From the IMG/VR virus record IMGVR_UViG_3300024329_000007, positions 1 to 64,000 of that record: DNA of 64,000 nt, one strand, 5' to 3'. Made by a program: the position numbers and the translations under genes. The notes below the pieces were generated by a model that was not told the origin of the DNA, ran no database searches, and saw nothing but the letters and a program-made list of their open reading frames with translations. The DNA is from a virus. Of the stretch, positions 17,147 through 24,287 are shown piece by piece (position 1 is the first letter of the stretch; each line of letters opens with the position of its first letter).

Positions 17147-18262
17147 TTAAAATAGCGCTGTTTGAATAGTTGCGACTTCTAATTTTTTATTAGGTTCATT
17201 GTTAATTAAATCCCATCTATAGAATTCTCTAGCCAAGTGTACTGATTTAGGTTTTTCCATAACATCAAAACTTAATTCGCCTAGTGCATTTTTATATGCA
17301 TCTGAATGTTGCCATGTAGACCAACCATTACGATCACACATTGAAACTATCATCTCATTCATAAGATTTACCAGATTAGTTCTCTCTTGCCAAGAGCCAG
17401 CAAATGGTGTTCCTTTATAATAACCAGTCTTTGGTAGCTTGCGAGATTCATTCTCAATAGGCAATGCTTGTATAACTTCTATAGTTTTTATACCTGAATC
17501 AATAAGCGCTTGCTCATACTGAGCCATCATCTTAGTTAGGGCCGCACTGGGATCTGACTGTCGCATTAAATGATGTCTTATGTCGATATTACCAAGGTAG
17601 ATCCTAAGATCAGTGGTCCATGGGTAAACATACTCTGCGAGTCCACGTTTTAGGGTCCCGAATAAAGTTAAACCATCATTACGATTTACCATATACCCAG
17701 GAGTATACATACTAAAAGAATGACTATCACCAAAACAGAGTTTATCTGTTTTTTCAATATGATCTACTCTATGAATAAAATCACTACAAATTTTAGTAGC
17801 CATTTCTATTTTATCTTCTAGAGTTTTAAATAGATCAGATCCGGTCTTAAGTCTTTTAGTTATAAGCTCACCAATATCTGGCATATCGTGGTGCATACTG
17901 TACATTCTTACTCCACAAAATAATCTATTTAGTTGATGGTATAAATCATCATTTGCACCTCCAAAAATATTAAAGGTGCCTTTAAATTCCATACCATGAT
18001 CTAATATGATTCTGTCATATTTAGTCCAGTCTTCACTAACGCTAGTAATTACTGTCACATCTTTATATCCAGCAGTTCTTAATTGATTTGCAAGCATAAA
18101 AGGCCAAGCACTTTTATGCGAACTTAACTTATCTGAAAACTTACCAACTAAAATTGCAATTCCAATCTTAATATCAGTGTGTGGTTCTAATTCTGTGAAG
18201 TACTTAAATTCCTGCATCTGCGTCGGTTGTATTGATTGGTTTTTCAGTTTCGCCATACCCAT
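17147..18262 (-). CDS. SGNH-hydrolase-like protein
   Basis: A 371-residue protein with an SGNH/GDSL-type core: block I LCFGDSHSFSMY (S180 as candidate nucleophile), block III YLGNIDIRHH (G224, N225) and a late SVHLAREF that could supply the catalytic His. The first 150 residues form a separate alpha/beta part (IKIGIAILVGKFSDK, VTVITSVSEDWTKYDRIIL). Such proteins are esterases, acetyl-hydrolases or acyl-transfer enzymes; the substrate is unknown. The start overlaps the upstream DUF6378-like gene by about 59 bases; a second Met (MAKLKN, 18256) is an alternative start. It lies in the same run as the PLP enzyme. Confidence 0.55.
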   Translation of the reverse strand: MGMAKLKNQSIQPTQMQEFKYFTELEPHTDIKIGIAILVGKFSDKLSSHKSAWPFMLANQLRTAGYKDVTVITSVSEDWTKYDRIILDHGMEFKGTFNIFGGANDDLYHQLNRLFCGVRMYSMHHDMPDIGELITKRLKTGSDLFKTLEDKIEMATKICSDFIHRVDHIEKTDKLCFGDSHSFSMYTPGYMVNRNDGLTLFGTLKRGLAEYVYPWTTDLRIYLGNIDIRHHLMRQSDPSAALTKMMAQYEQALIDSGIKTIEVIQALPIENESRKLPKTGYYKGTPFAGSWQERTNLVNLMNEMIVSMCDRNGWSTWQHSDAYKNALGELSFDVMEKPKSVHLAREFYRWDLINNEPNKKLEVATIQTALF

Positions 18263-18521
18263 ATTTTTTAATATAGTTATCTAGGCCGCCAATATATGCA
18301 ACAGCATCAAGAAGGTTATCTTCTTTATAATTATAAGAATGTCTACTTAATTTAAGTGCGACTAACGCAGCATACATGTCAGCTCCGGTAAATTCTTTGC
18401 CAGTCATACCTGAGCAAACCATTGCAGCTCGACGCATACCTTCTTCAAAAGGGCCATACATGCGTTCTTTCTCTTCTGATCTATGATTAATAATCTTGTC
18501 AGCTTCGTTTAATATATTCAT
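18204..18521 (-). CDS. DUF6378-like phage protein (105 aa)
   Basis: Small protein starting MNILNEADKIINHRSEEKERMYGPFEEG, with GADMYAALVALKLSRHSYN and NLLDAVAYIGGLDNYI, a pattern I associate with the DUF6378 phage family of unknown function. The frame is open back to an ATG at 18605, but that start would lie inside the terminator hairpin at 18578-18603, so the internal ATG at 18519-18521 is chosen. It likely opens the transcript running down to the polymerase N-terminal gene. The 3' end overlaps the SGNH-like gene. Confidence 0.7.
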   Translation of the reverse strand: MNILNEADKIINHRSEEKERMYGPFEEGMRRAAMVCSGMTGKEFTGADMYAALVALKLSRHSYNYKEDNLLDAVAYIGGLDNYIKKYGYGETEKPINTTDADAGI

Positions 18522-18577
18522 GTGATTTACTTTAGTGTTATATGTGTAATTGCTAGTTTGTTTAGATTTAAACCAAT

Positions 18578-18603
18578 AAAAAAGGCCAGTCTTTCGACTG
18601 GCC
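18578..18603 (-). terminator. Rho-independent terminator after the DUF932-like gene
   Basis: Minus-strand perfect 8-bp stem GGCCAGTC/GACTGGCC (18596-18603 with 18584-18591) closed by a GAAA tetraloop and followed by six T. One of the cleanest terminators in the window; it sits 25 bases after the stop of the 377-residue gene. Confidence 0.92.
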
Positions 18604-18628
18604 AATTTAGGAAGTAGAGTTTCAGATC

Positions 18629-19762
18629 TTAATTCAATAAGGCTCCGACTTGTGCTCTAGGATCTAGTTGGTTTGTTTTAAATGGGTTTGGAACTTGATT
18701 TCCAAGGTTCCAAGATTTACCCAACATATTACCAGACTTAATCATTAGTTCAGTAGAGTCTTTGTCAGTCATTGCAAACGCAAGTTGTTCTGGGGCATGT
18801 GTTGCCACGTGAGTCATTCCGTTTACTAGAGACCAAATTGATTGGTTTGTATGTGCATTTTTTAATTCATCTGTTGTGAATTCTGTAGGATTTTGATTGT
18901 TCTTAATGTAAGCTGAACGGTTTTCGCTAAGTGGAATCCAATTATCAGCAGCATCTCCAACGTGACTTTTAATAGTGCTATGTGCTCTTTGCATTTCAAA
19001 TAGAGATGCTGGAGTGTTCATTGCATTATTTACTGTGTTTGCAAAATCATTAGGAACAAATCCAGTCTTACGCAAATCAGACATGTGTTGAAAAAACTTT
19101 TCCATAGAATCTTTACTTAAATTATTAAGAGAGTAAGATTCTTTTGCCATTGGAGTTGAAAGTCCATTTGAACACCATAGTCGATTAATATAAGGCATAA
19201 CTTGAATTCCGTTGCTTGGGCTATTTGTTAGCGTTAATCCAGATTTAAAAACCTCATCAGCAACTCCGAATTCAGCATTAGGGTTATATGCATTAATAGT
19301 TACTAAACCTTTATTAGCATCAACGCCCCAGTTTGTAACTTCAAATCCATGTTGATCTATAATTTGATCTGCAAGATTTATAAACCTTGAATGACTAATA
19401 AGCCCAGTTGCTGTTTTTGAAAAACCTAATACTTTTTTAGTAGTAGGTGATACAATTAATGTAATCTCGTTTAATTGAGATGCCATTGCGTTTTTCATTT
19501 GATTAACAAATGATGCTTTAGCTTCAGGAGAGAAAAGATTATCAAACTTTTTAGCAAATGTTTGACTCATTCCAATTAGCTTAATTAGACTCTTAAATGC
19601 ATCTTTAGTAATCTCTAGGCGTTTACCTTTGATTTCAATAGTTGTGTCATTAACAAGAGTAATTTCTCTAACTGCAATAGTTTTACGAATTGCTTGTGAG
19701 TTTAAAGTTTCCGCTTTACGGCTTTCAATTACTGAATTGGATAGTGTTGTTACTGTTGGCAT
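18629..19762 (-). CDS. DUF932-like phage protein (377 aa)
   Basis: Soluble 377-residue protein. The region FKSGLTLTNSPSNGIQVMPYINRLWCSNGL, preceded by EVTNWGVDANKGLVTINAY, matches the general pattern of the DUF932 / phage-plasmid-like family, whose function is unknown. The C-terminal third is helical and ends with QVGALLN. It is followed by a strong terminator and preceded by a 48-base spacer, so it closes a short transcript of small genes. Early host-takeover use is possible but not shown. Confidence 0.6.
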   Translation of the reverse strand: MPTVTTLSNSVIESRKAETLNSQAIRKTIAVREITLVNDTTIEIKGKRLEITKDAFKSLIKLIGMSQTFAKKFDNLFSPEAKASFVNQMKNAMASQLNEITLIVSPTTKKVLGFSKTATGLISHSRFINLADQIIDQHGFEVTNWGVDANKGLVTINAYNPNAEFGVADEVFKSGLTLTNSPSNGIQVMPYINRLWCSNGLSTPMAKESYSLNNLSKDSMEKFFQHMSDLRKTGFVPNDFANTVNNAMNTPASLFEMQRAHSTIKSHVGDAADNWIPLSENRSAYIKNNQNPTEFTTDELKNAHTNQSIWSLVNGMTHVATHAPEQLAFAMTDKDSTELMIKSGNMLGKSWNLGNQVPNPFKTNQLDPRAQVGALLN

Positions 19763-19810
19763 ATAATTTATTTTTAATTTATAGTGAATAGTTTGTTAAT
19801 TGTTTCAAGA

Positions 19811-20128
19811 TTATGCGAACCTTTTCGCTGATTCTTTTTGAAGTAATTTAAGAAATTTATCGGAATCTAACTTAGTTGGCTCTGACCATTGTATCTCATG
19901 ATCTATATATTCGAATGCTTCGTAGTCATTAGACTCTGCCTCTAGCATTTGATTAAAGACTGCAACGCAACTTTCCTCTTCATAAAGAAGAAAATCAGCA
20001 TCCATCTCAACTGAGAATTGAAAACCACCTTTCATTTTCCAACGTTGTGGACATTGACCGTTTCCATCCCAATCATGTGCTCCATAGTTCTCTTTGTATT
20101 GACAATTGATAATAACTTTACTTTTCAT
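19811..20128 (-). CDS. Small phage protein of unknown function (105 aa)
   Basis: Begins MKSKVIINCQYKENYGAHDW and contains CPQRWKMKGGFQFSVEMDADF and FEYIDHEIQWSEPTKL. The composition (Trp, Tyr, acidic) suggests a small folded cytoplasmic protein; I recognise the style of a widespread phage hypothetical but no function. One copy of a 30-base direct repeat lies 26 bases upstream of the start and probably carries its promoter. Confidence 0.72.
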   Translation of the reverse strand: MKSKVIINCQYKENYGAHDWDGNGQCPQRWKMKGGFQFSVEMDADFLLYEEESCVAVFNQMLEAESNDYEAFEYIDHEIQWSEPTKLDSDKFLKLLQKESAKRFA

Positions 20129-20153
20129 AATTTGTGTTGTTTAAGTGTTGATG

Positions 20154-20183
20154 TTTAATTACAGTACTAATATAATAAAAAAG
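20154..20183 (-). repeat. 30-base direct repeat, copy 1 (probable promoter region)
   Basis: Identical at all 30 bases to 20378-20407. On the minus strand it contains TATTATATTAGTACTGTAAT. It follows an AT-rich terminator-like hairpin and precedes the 105-residue gene, so it most likely carries promoter signals. Confidence 0.7.
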
Positions 20184-20191
20184 ATTGACAT

Positions 20192-20223
20192 AAAAAAACT
20201 TTTTGGCAATTATTTTGCAAAAA
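20192..20223 (-). terminator. AT-rich terminator-like hairpin after the 45-residue gene
   Basis: Minus strand TTTTTGCAA pairs with TTGCCAAAAA (one bulged base, 5-base loop) and is followed by G and seven T. Weaker than the GC-rich terminators, but placed 6 bases after a stop codon. Confidence 0.5.
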
Positions 20224-20228
20224 CTTTG

Positions 20229-20366
20229 TTAAAAGTCTTTATTTTTGCCTTTATGTTTATCCTTTCTTGTGTATTGCTTCTTACTTTTATGGACATTACC
20301 ACGCATTGCTTGCCATATCTCTTGTATGGTAAACTGTGTTTTTTCTAGTTTTTTATTCTTGTCCAT
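20229..20366 (-). CDS. 45-residue highly basic protein
   Basis: A frame from the ATG at 20364-20366, starting MDKNKKLEKTQFTIQEIW and ending with a Lys-rich tail (HKSKKQYTRKDKHKG, then KNKDF). About one third of residues are basic, so nucleic-acid or ribosome binding is plausible. The gene has its own upstream 30-base repeat and a downstream terminator-like hairpin, making a stand-alone unit of about 200 bases. No family recognised. Confidence 0.5.
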   Translation of the reverse strand: MDKNKKLEKTQFTIQEIWQAMRGNVHKSKKQYTRKDKHKGKNKDF

Positions 20367-20377
20367 TGTATTTGTGC

Positions 20378-20407
20378 TTTAATTACAGTACTAATATAAT
20401 AAAAAAG
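20378..20407 (-). repeat. 30-base direct repeat, copy 2 (probable promoter region)
   Basis: Perfect copy of 20154-20183, lying directly after the T-run of the terminator at 20401-20430 and 11 bases before the 45-residue gene. The repeat overlaps the terminator T-run, so terminator and promoter are fused in one unit. Confidence 0.7.
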
Positions 20408-20430
20408 CCTGAGACTAAAAAATCTCAGGC
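20401..20430 (-). terminator. Rho-independent terminator after the capsid-targeted cluster
   Basis: Minus-strand perfect 8-bp stem GCCTGAGA/TCTCAGGC (20423-20430 with 20407-20414), 8-base loop, followed by six T. It lies about 28 bases after the stop of the 159-residue gene and ends the cluster that begins at 29519. Confidence 0.9.
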
Positions 20431-20457
20431 CAATTATTTTGTTAAAGTTATTAACAA

Positions 20458-20937
20458 TTATCCAAACTTTTTAATTGTCTTTGTTAATTCATCTAAAGAT
20501 TTACCAACATGTTCACCAAAATCTGCATGAAGATCTTCATCAGCATCTAAAGGCTGCATATCTCTCCACTCTGTATATTTAGAAACAAACAATTCTGATG
20601 CATCCACTATTTTCTTAATATCGGATTTTGCATAGTCCTTTCCATAGTAACTATTAGGATCTACATCCTGTCTTGCTGTTTCGTCAGTAAATGGATTTTT
20701 AATATCGATGCCATCGTAATCAAAATTAAAAGCCTCAAATGATTTTAAATGCTTCATTCTTTTCTTTTTCTTTTTTTTGTACTCTTCTTCTGCGTCACCC
20801 CTGCCGGCAGGAACATCACCAGAACCTACACCACCATCCATTGGCAATACAACAGGTCCCATTCCGCCCATTCCAGCTGGAGTTATATTTTCATTGATAT
20901 CATCAATGAATGACTCAAATGTTGGTACGTATTTCAT
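20458..20937 (-). CDS. Candidate capsid-internal protein with targeting peptide (159 aa)
   Basis: Starts MKYVPTFESFIDDINE|N, which fits the T4-type capsid-targeting peptide MKTYQEFIAE with a prohead-protease-like site at I14-N15-E16. A glycine-rich stretch follows (GMGGMGPVVLPMDGG), then a run of lysines (residues about 54-60) and a second, similar segment MKHLKSFEAF at about 61-70. The C-terminal 90 residues are acidic and helical. Last gene of the cluster and followed by a strong terminator. A scaffold-core or ejected protein role is inferred; no enzyme motif is seen. Confidence 0.65.
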   Translation of the reverse strand: MKYVPTFESFIDDINENITPAGMGGMGPVVLPMDGGVGSGDVPAGRGDAEEEYKKKKKKRMKHLKSFEAFNFDYDGIDIKNPFTDETARQDVDPNSYYGKDYAKSDIKKIVDASELFVSKYTEWRDMQPLDADEDLHADFGEHVGKSLDELTKTIKKFG

Positions 20938-20956
20938 AGTTGTTTTTGTTTTTCAT

Positions 20957-23872
20957 TTACCAAGCGTAATCAAAAGTTTCAATTTTAGATATTTGATCCT
21001 TAATTGTTTTAGCGTAATTTTTAGCTTCTCTTTCGTAGTAAGATTCAGATTGTCCATATCTTTCTTCAGATTCTTCACCCTGTCTAATGTAATCACAATA
21101 TCTAGAATAGTTATCTAAAATATTTGACATGTGATTAGAAGCATCTCTTAATTTAGCTTCTCTACCTTTAGAGTTTTCTCCTATTTTAATTTCATCATAT
21201 CTAGTTTTATTACCACTCGACAATCCGGCTTTAATTTGTTCTGCTAATTCATCAATAGCCTTTTCAACCATTTTATCAATTGGTAAAGAAGCTGCCTTGG
21301 TAGCTAAAATTTGGTGATATCTGTCTGCGTTAGCTTTCTTAAAAGCTGCATCATCTGTAAATGCAGTTGCACCTTCTTTTGCTCTTGCTCTGTCACCTCT
21401 TAAGTTTTCAGTAGAATACTTCTGTCTAATTAGATCTAAGCTTACAATAATAACTCTATCAGAAACTTCTGCAATTCTTTTACCATTACTTAAACCAGAA
21501 GCACCCCAGCCTCTATATTTCTTGTTTACACCAACTTGATCTGCAGAACCTTTTCTACCATCTTTTTTCCATGAAGTTGTCTTAGCCCATCTAGACCAGT
21601 CGTTAGTATAAAATTCTCTATCACCACCCATAGCTGCTAATAAACACCCGCCACCTGGAATTGTGCTCATTGCATTGTATGACCTAGAATCCTGTGGTAA
21701 ATATGGATTCTCTTTTTCATTATCTGAAATAAAGAAAATAATATTTTTAGAACCACCATGGTTTTTAAATGCTTTTTGTGGGTTATTGTCTAAAATAAAA
21801 TCTTCATCTTGTATTTTATCAAGGGCAACTTTAGTCAGTTGGTAAAAACCACCTGCTAATCTAGCTACGTTTTTTCTAGCGTGTTTTCCTTCTTGGTTAC
21901 TTTGTAAAATACCTGATAATATAGCACTAGATATTTTTTCGTTTAATACGTTATATTCTGACTCAGTAGTAGCTGATTCTTCGATAAAACTAGCTAAATG
22001 TCCATCATCATCCCATCCGTATTTAGAATCGGCTAAAACAGCTTCAATATCTTTTCTTTTTCCAGTTAATTCAACTTCTGGATGTCCTCCTGCTGGGCCA
22101 ATCTCTCTTAATACTTTTAATTCAACTTTGTGTTTCTTTAAAAGTTTTTTAAGTCCTTTTGATTCAGGGTCTGTAGCATCCATTATTACAGTAGCTTCAC
22201 ATAATTTTTCGTCTAGCCTATCAAAGAAGTCAAAGTGTTCACTTTGTAAATCTTCACCATACTTTTCGTCCCATATTTCAGCTAATTCATATTTAGTAAC
22301 TTTACCTTTATACTTATCCATGATTTCAACATAGATACTACCATATTCATATTCAAAATCTTCACCATAAGAAAGATCCCATGCCTTTTCAATATCTTTA
22401 AATGTAAGCTTTTTGGCTTTGGCTTCAGTAACTACTGATTCTTTTACGAAATTCTTAAGATCATCTGGATCTATAGAGTATTCTACGTCATCCTCGTCAC
22501 TTCTAAGAACAACTTCATATTTACTTATGTCCCAAATCTTAAATTCGGCATCTTTATTAAGAGTAGATCCATCTACGTCGTTAGTTATATCGTAAACATC
22601 TCCATCAAAATCATCGCTATGGACTGTAGTTTTAATCTTTTGGCCTTTTTTAAATTTAGCCTCGTTAATAGATTTGCTTGAGCTATTAATAAAGCTTGCA
22701 AATGATTCATGTAAAAATTTATTATTCATTTTTTTTGTATTTTTATTTGTTACTTTATAAGTTTTACCATCGAATTCAAATTCTTCGCTGCCCTCTTCAA
22801 TTGCTTTAGCTCTTGCTCCTAAAAATGCGTTACCTTCTCTAACATTATCAGCAGATTCAGTATATAGGTTTACATAATTTCTACCTTTTTCAGAGTAAAT
22901 TGAAGTGATTTTAAATTCACCATCAATTTTCTTACCAGTATCTTTTTTATAGTATTTAGCATAGTAAGCTTTAAAGAATAAGTTTGGTTCTAGTTCTCCA
23001 AAGAAGTGTGTCATTTTACCCATAAAGAATTTAGCAGATGGATAATAAGTTGTTATATCTGCTTTGGTTTCAGCATCTAAAACACCTTTATCGAAATCTT
23101 TTACAAATTTAGCTTCAGTAACTACTGATTCTTTAACAAGAGAATCTGCGTCTATTGCTATTTCACTTGAAAAAGTCTTTAAACCATTAACCACAATCAT
23201 ACCATCTTTTTGTATACGAGTAACTTCACCTGAATCGAATGGTTTTTTAGAACTTCTGCTTAGAATAGAAACTTTATCTCCTACTCTAAATTTAGCTTCA
23301 GTAACTACAGATTCTTTAATTCTATACTTTTTCATTAAAGATTCAGCATCATCAATTGCATCTTGTAATTCTTGATCGCCCAAATCTGCCCAGTATTCAG
23401 ATCCTCTTTCTCCGTCTAAATAATTCTGAGATATTTGTTCCCATTCATTTTCTGCTTTTCTATCATACATTAAAATACTATCAAGGTCTCCGATTCTGTC
23501 TACAAGAGCGTTAACGCTATAATTTCTATTATCAGAGCCAGCCATTGGACCATATTCATTAAGTTCTTTAGACTTAGAAGTTTTATTTAGCTCACCAAGA
23601 ATTTTAATACCCCATCTCGAAAGTGATACACCATCTTCAGATACATTAAAGTATTTTTTATTTCTAGATTTCCATTGTTTATGATCTCCGGAAAGTTCAG
23701 AAATAATTTTAGTAAATTCTTCTTTAGTAATTACACCATCTTTAATAGCCTCAATAACTGAATTTCTTACACTAGCCGTTTTACCAACAGTCCTTGCTGG
23801 ATGGCGTTCTGTATATTTTCGTTTAAGTGTTAGTTTTTTACCTTCACTCAAGAATTCATTAAATTTTTTCAT
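20957..23872 (-). CDS. Modular polyprotein with repeated prohead-protease-like sites (971 aa)
   Basis: Begins with a capsid-targeting-like peptide MKKFNEFLSE|G. The chain is then divided by near-identical linkers: KESVVTE|AKF at E192 and E253, SINE|AKF at E404, KESVVTE|AKA at E483, KLCE|ATV at E559, and sites at E637 and E645. These resemble the (I/L)xE cut rule of T4 gp21. Predicted products are about 182, 61, 151, 79, 76, 78 and 330 residues. The 61- and 79-residue pieces start with small-barrel-like FRVGDKV and FKKGQKI; the 78-residue piece is shared with the 690-residue neighbour. The C-terminal piece is a separate alpha/beta domain with IIFFISDNE and a GGG motif. No function is recognised. 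Confidence 0.75.
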   Translation of the reverse strand: MKKFNEFLSEGKKLTLKRKYTERHPARTVGKTASVRNSVIEAIKDGVITKEEFTKIISELSGDHKQWKSRNKKYFNVSEDGVSLSRWGIKILGELNKTSKSKELNEYGPMAGSDNRNYSVNALVDRIGDLDSILMYDRKAENEWEQISQNYLDGERGSEYWADLGDQELQDAIDDAESLMKKYRIKESVVTEAKFRVGDKVSILSRSSKKPFDSGEVTRIQKDGMIVVNGLKTFSSEIAIDADSLVKESVVTEAKFVKDFDKGVLDAETKADITTYYPSAKFFMGKMTHFFGELEPNLFFKAYYAKYYKKDTGKKIDGEFKITSIYSEKGRNYVNLYTESADNVREGNAFLGARAKAIEEGSEEFEFDGKTYKVTNKNTKKMNNKFLHESFASFINSSSKSINEAKFKKGQKIKTTVHSDDFDGDVYDITNDVDGSTLNKDAEFKIWDISKYEVVLRSDEDDVEYSIDPDDLKNFVKESVVTEAKAKKLTFKDIEKAWDLSYGEDFEYEYGSIYVEIMDKYKGKVTKYELAEIWDEKYGEDLQSEHFDFFDRLDEKLCEATVIMDATDPESKGLKKLLKKHKVELKVLREIGPAGGHPEVELTGKRKDIEAVLADSKYGWDDDGHLASFIEESATTESEYNVLNEKISSAILSGILQSNQEGKHARKNVARLAGGFYQLTKVALDKIQDEDFILDNNPQKAFKNHGGSKNIIFFISDNEKENPYLPQDSRSYNAMSTIPGGGCLLAAMGGDREFYTNDWSRWAKTTSWKKDGRKGSADQVGVNKKYRGWGASGLSNGKRIAEVSDRVIIVSLDLIRQKYSTENLRGDRARAKEGATAFTDDAAFKKANADRYHQILATKAASLPIDKMVEKAIDELAEQIKAGLSSGNKTRYDEIKIGENSKGREAKLRDASNHMSNILDNYSRYCDYIRQGEESEERYGQSESYYEREAKNYAKTIKDQISKIETFDYAW

Positions 23873-23874
23873 GT

Positions 23875-24270
23875 TTATTTAAGTTTTTTTAATATACCGT
23901 CTATTTCTGTATATGAGCAATTTGCACCCTTAACTATAAATGATCCATAAGAGATTGAAAGGTTTGCACCTTCACCTCCAGTTTTTACTTGAGTTTTATA
24001 TGCTTCTTCTATAGATGCTTGATCTTCAGCAACAGCAACAACTTTAGGTCTAAATCCAGCGCCTACATTATGATCGTCTAAAGATCTTAAATGCATTTGT
24101 TCTCCATTAACTTCTACTGTATTATGTAGTATTAATGCAAAGTGGGTTTCACCCTTACCAGGTAAATCAAAACCATCAAATGCATATTTGCTAAAATAAT
24201 ATGATCCGAATTTTATTTTTTCATTTACTAAACTATTAGTAAATTCTCCAAATGTTTTTGTATTTTTCAT
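23875..24270 (-). CDS. Candidate capsid-internal protein with targeting peptide (131 aa)
   Basis: Starts MKNTKTFGEFTNSLVNE|KIKF: a targeting-like MK...F..F followed by a VNE site at E17 identical in style to the linkers of its neighbours. The mature part is a small, probably beta-rich domain (SYYFSKYAFDGF, HFALILHNTVEVNGEQMHL, RPKVVAVAEDQ). It lies 2 bases before the 971-residue polyprotein gene and 17 bases after the NMNAT-like gene. Function unknown; packaging in the head is inferred from the leader. Confidence 0.65.
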   Translation of the reverse strand: MKNTKTFGEFTNSLVNEKIKFGSYYFSKYAFDGFDLPGKGETHFALILHNTVEVNGEQMHLRSLDDHNVGAGFRPKVVAVAEDQASIEEAYKTQVKTGGEGANLSISYGSFIVKGANCSYTEIDGILKKLK

Positions 24271-24287
24271 ATTAGTATATTATTTTT

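Noticed and set aside
18522-18605. Longer start (MASRKTGLFYWF...) for the DUF6378-like gene
   Set aside because: The first codons lie inside the terminator hairpin at 18578-18603; MNILNEADKI at 18521 fits the family start better.
23064-23375. Plus-strand frame with repeated ASVTTDSL words
   Set aside because: The repetition is the antisense image of the VVTEAK linkers, not a separate repeat protein.
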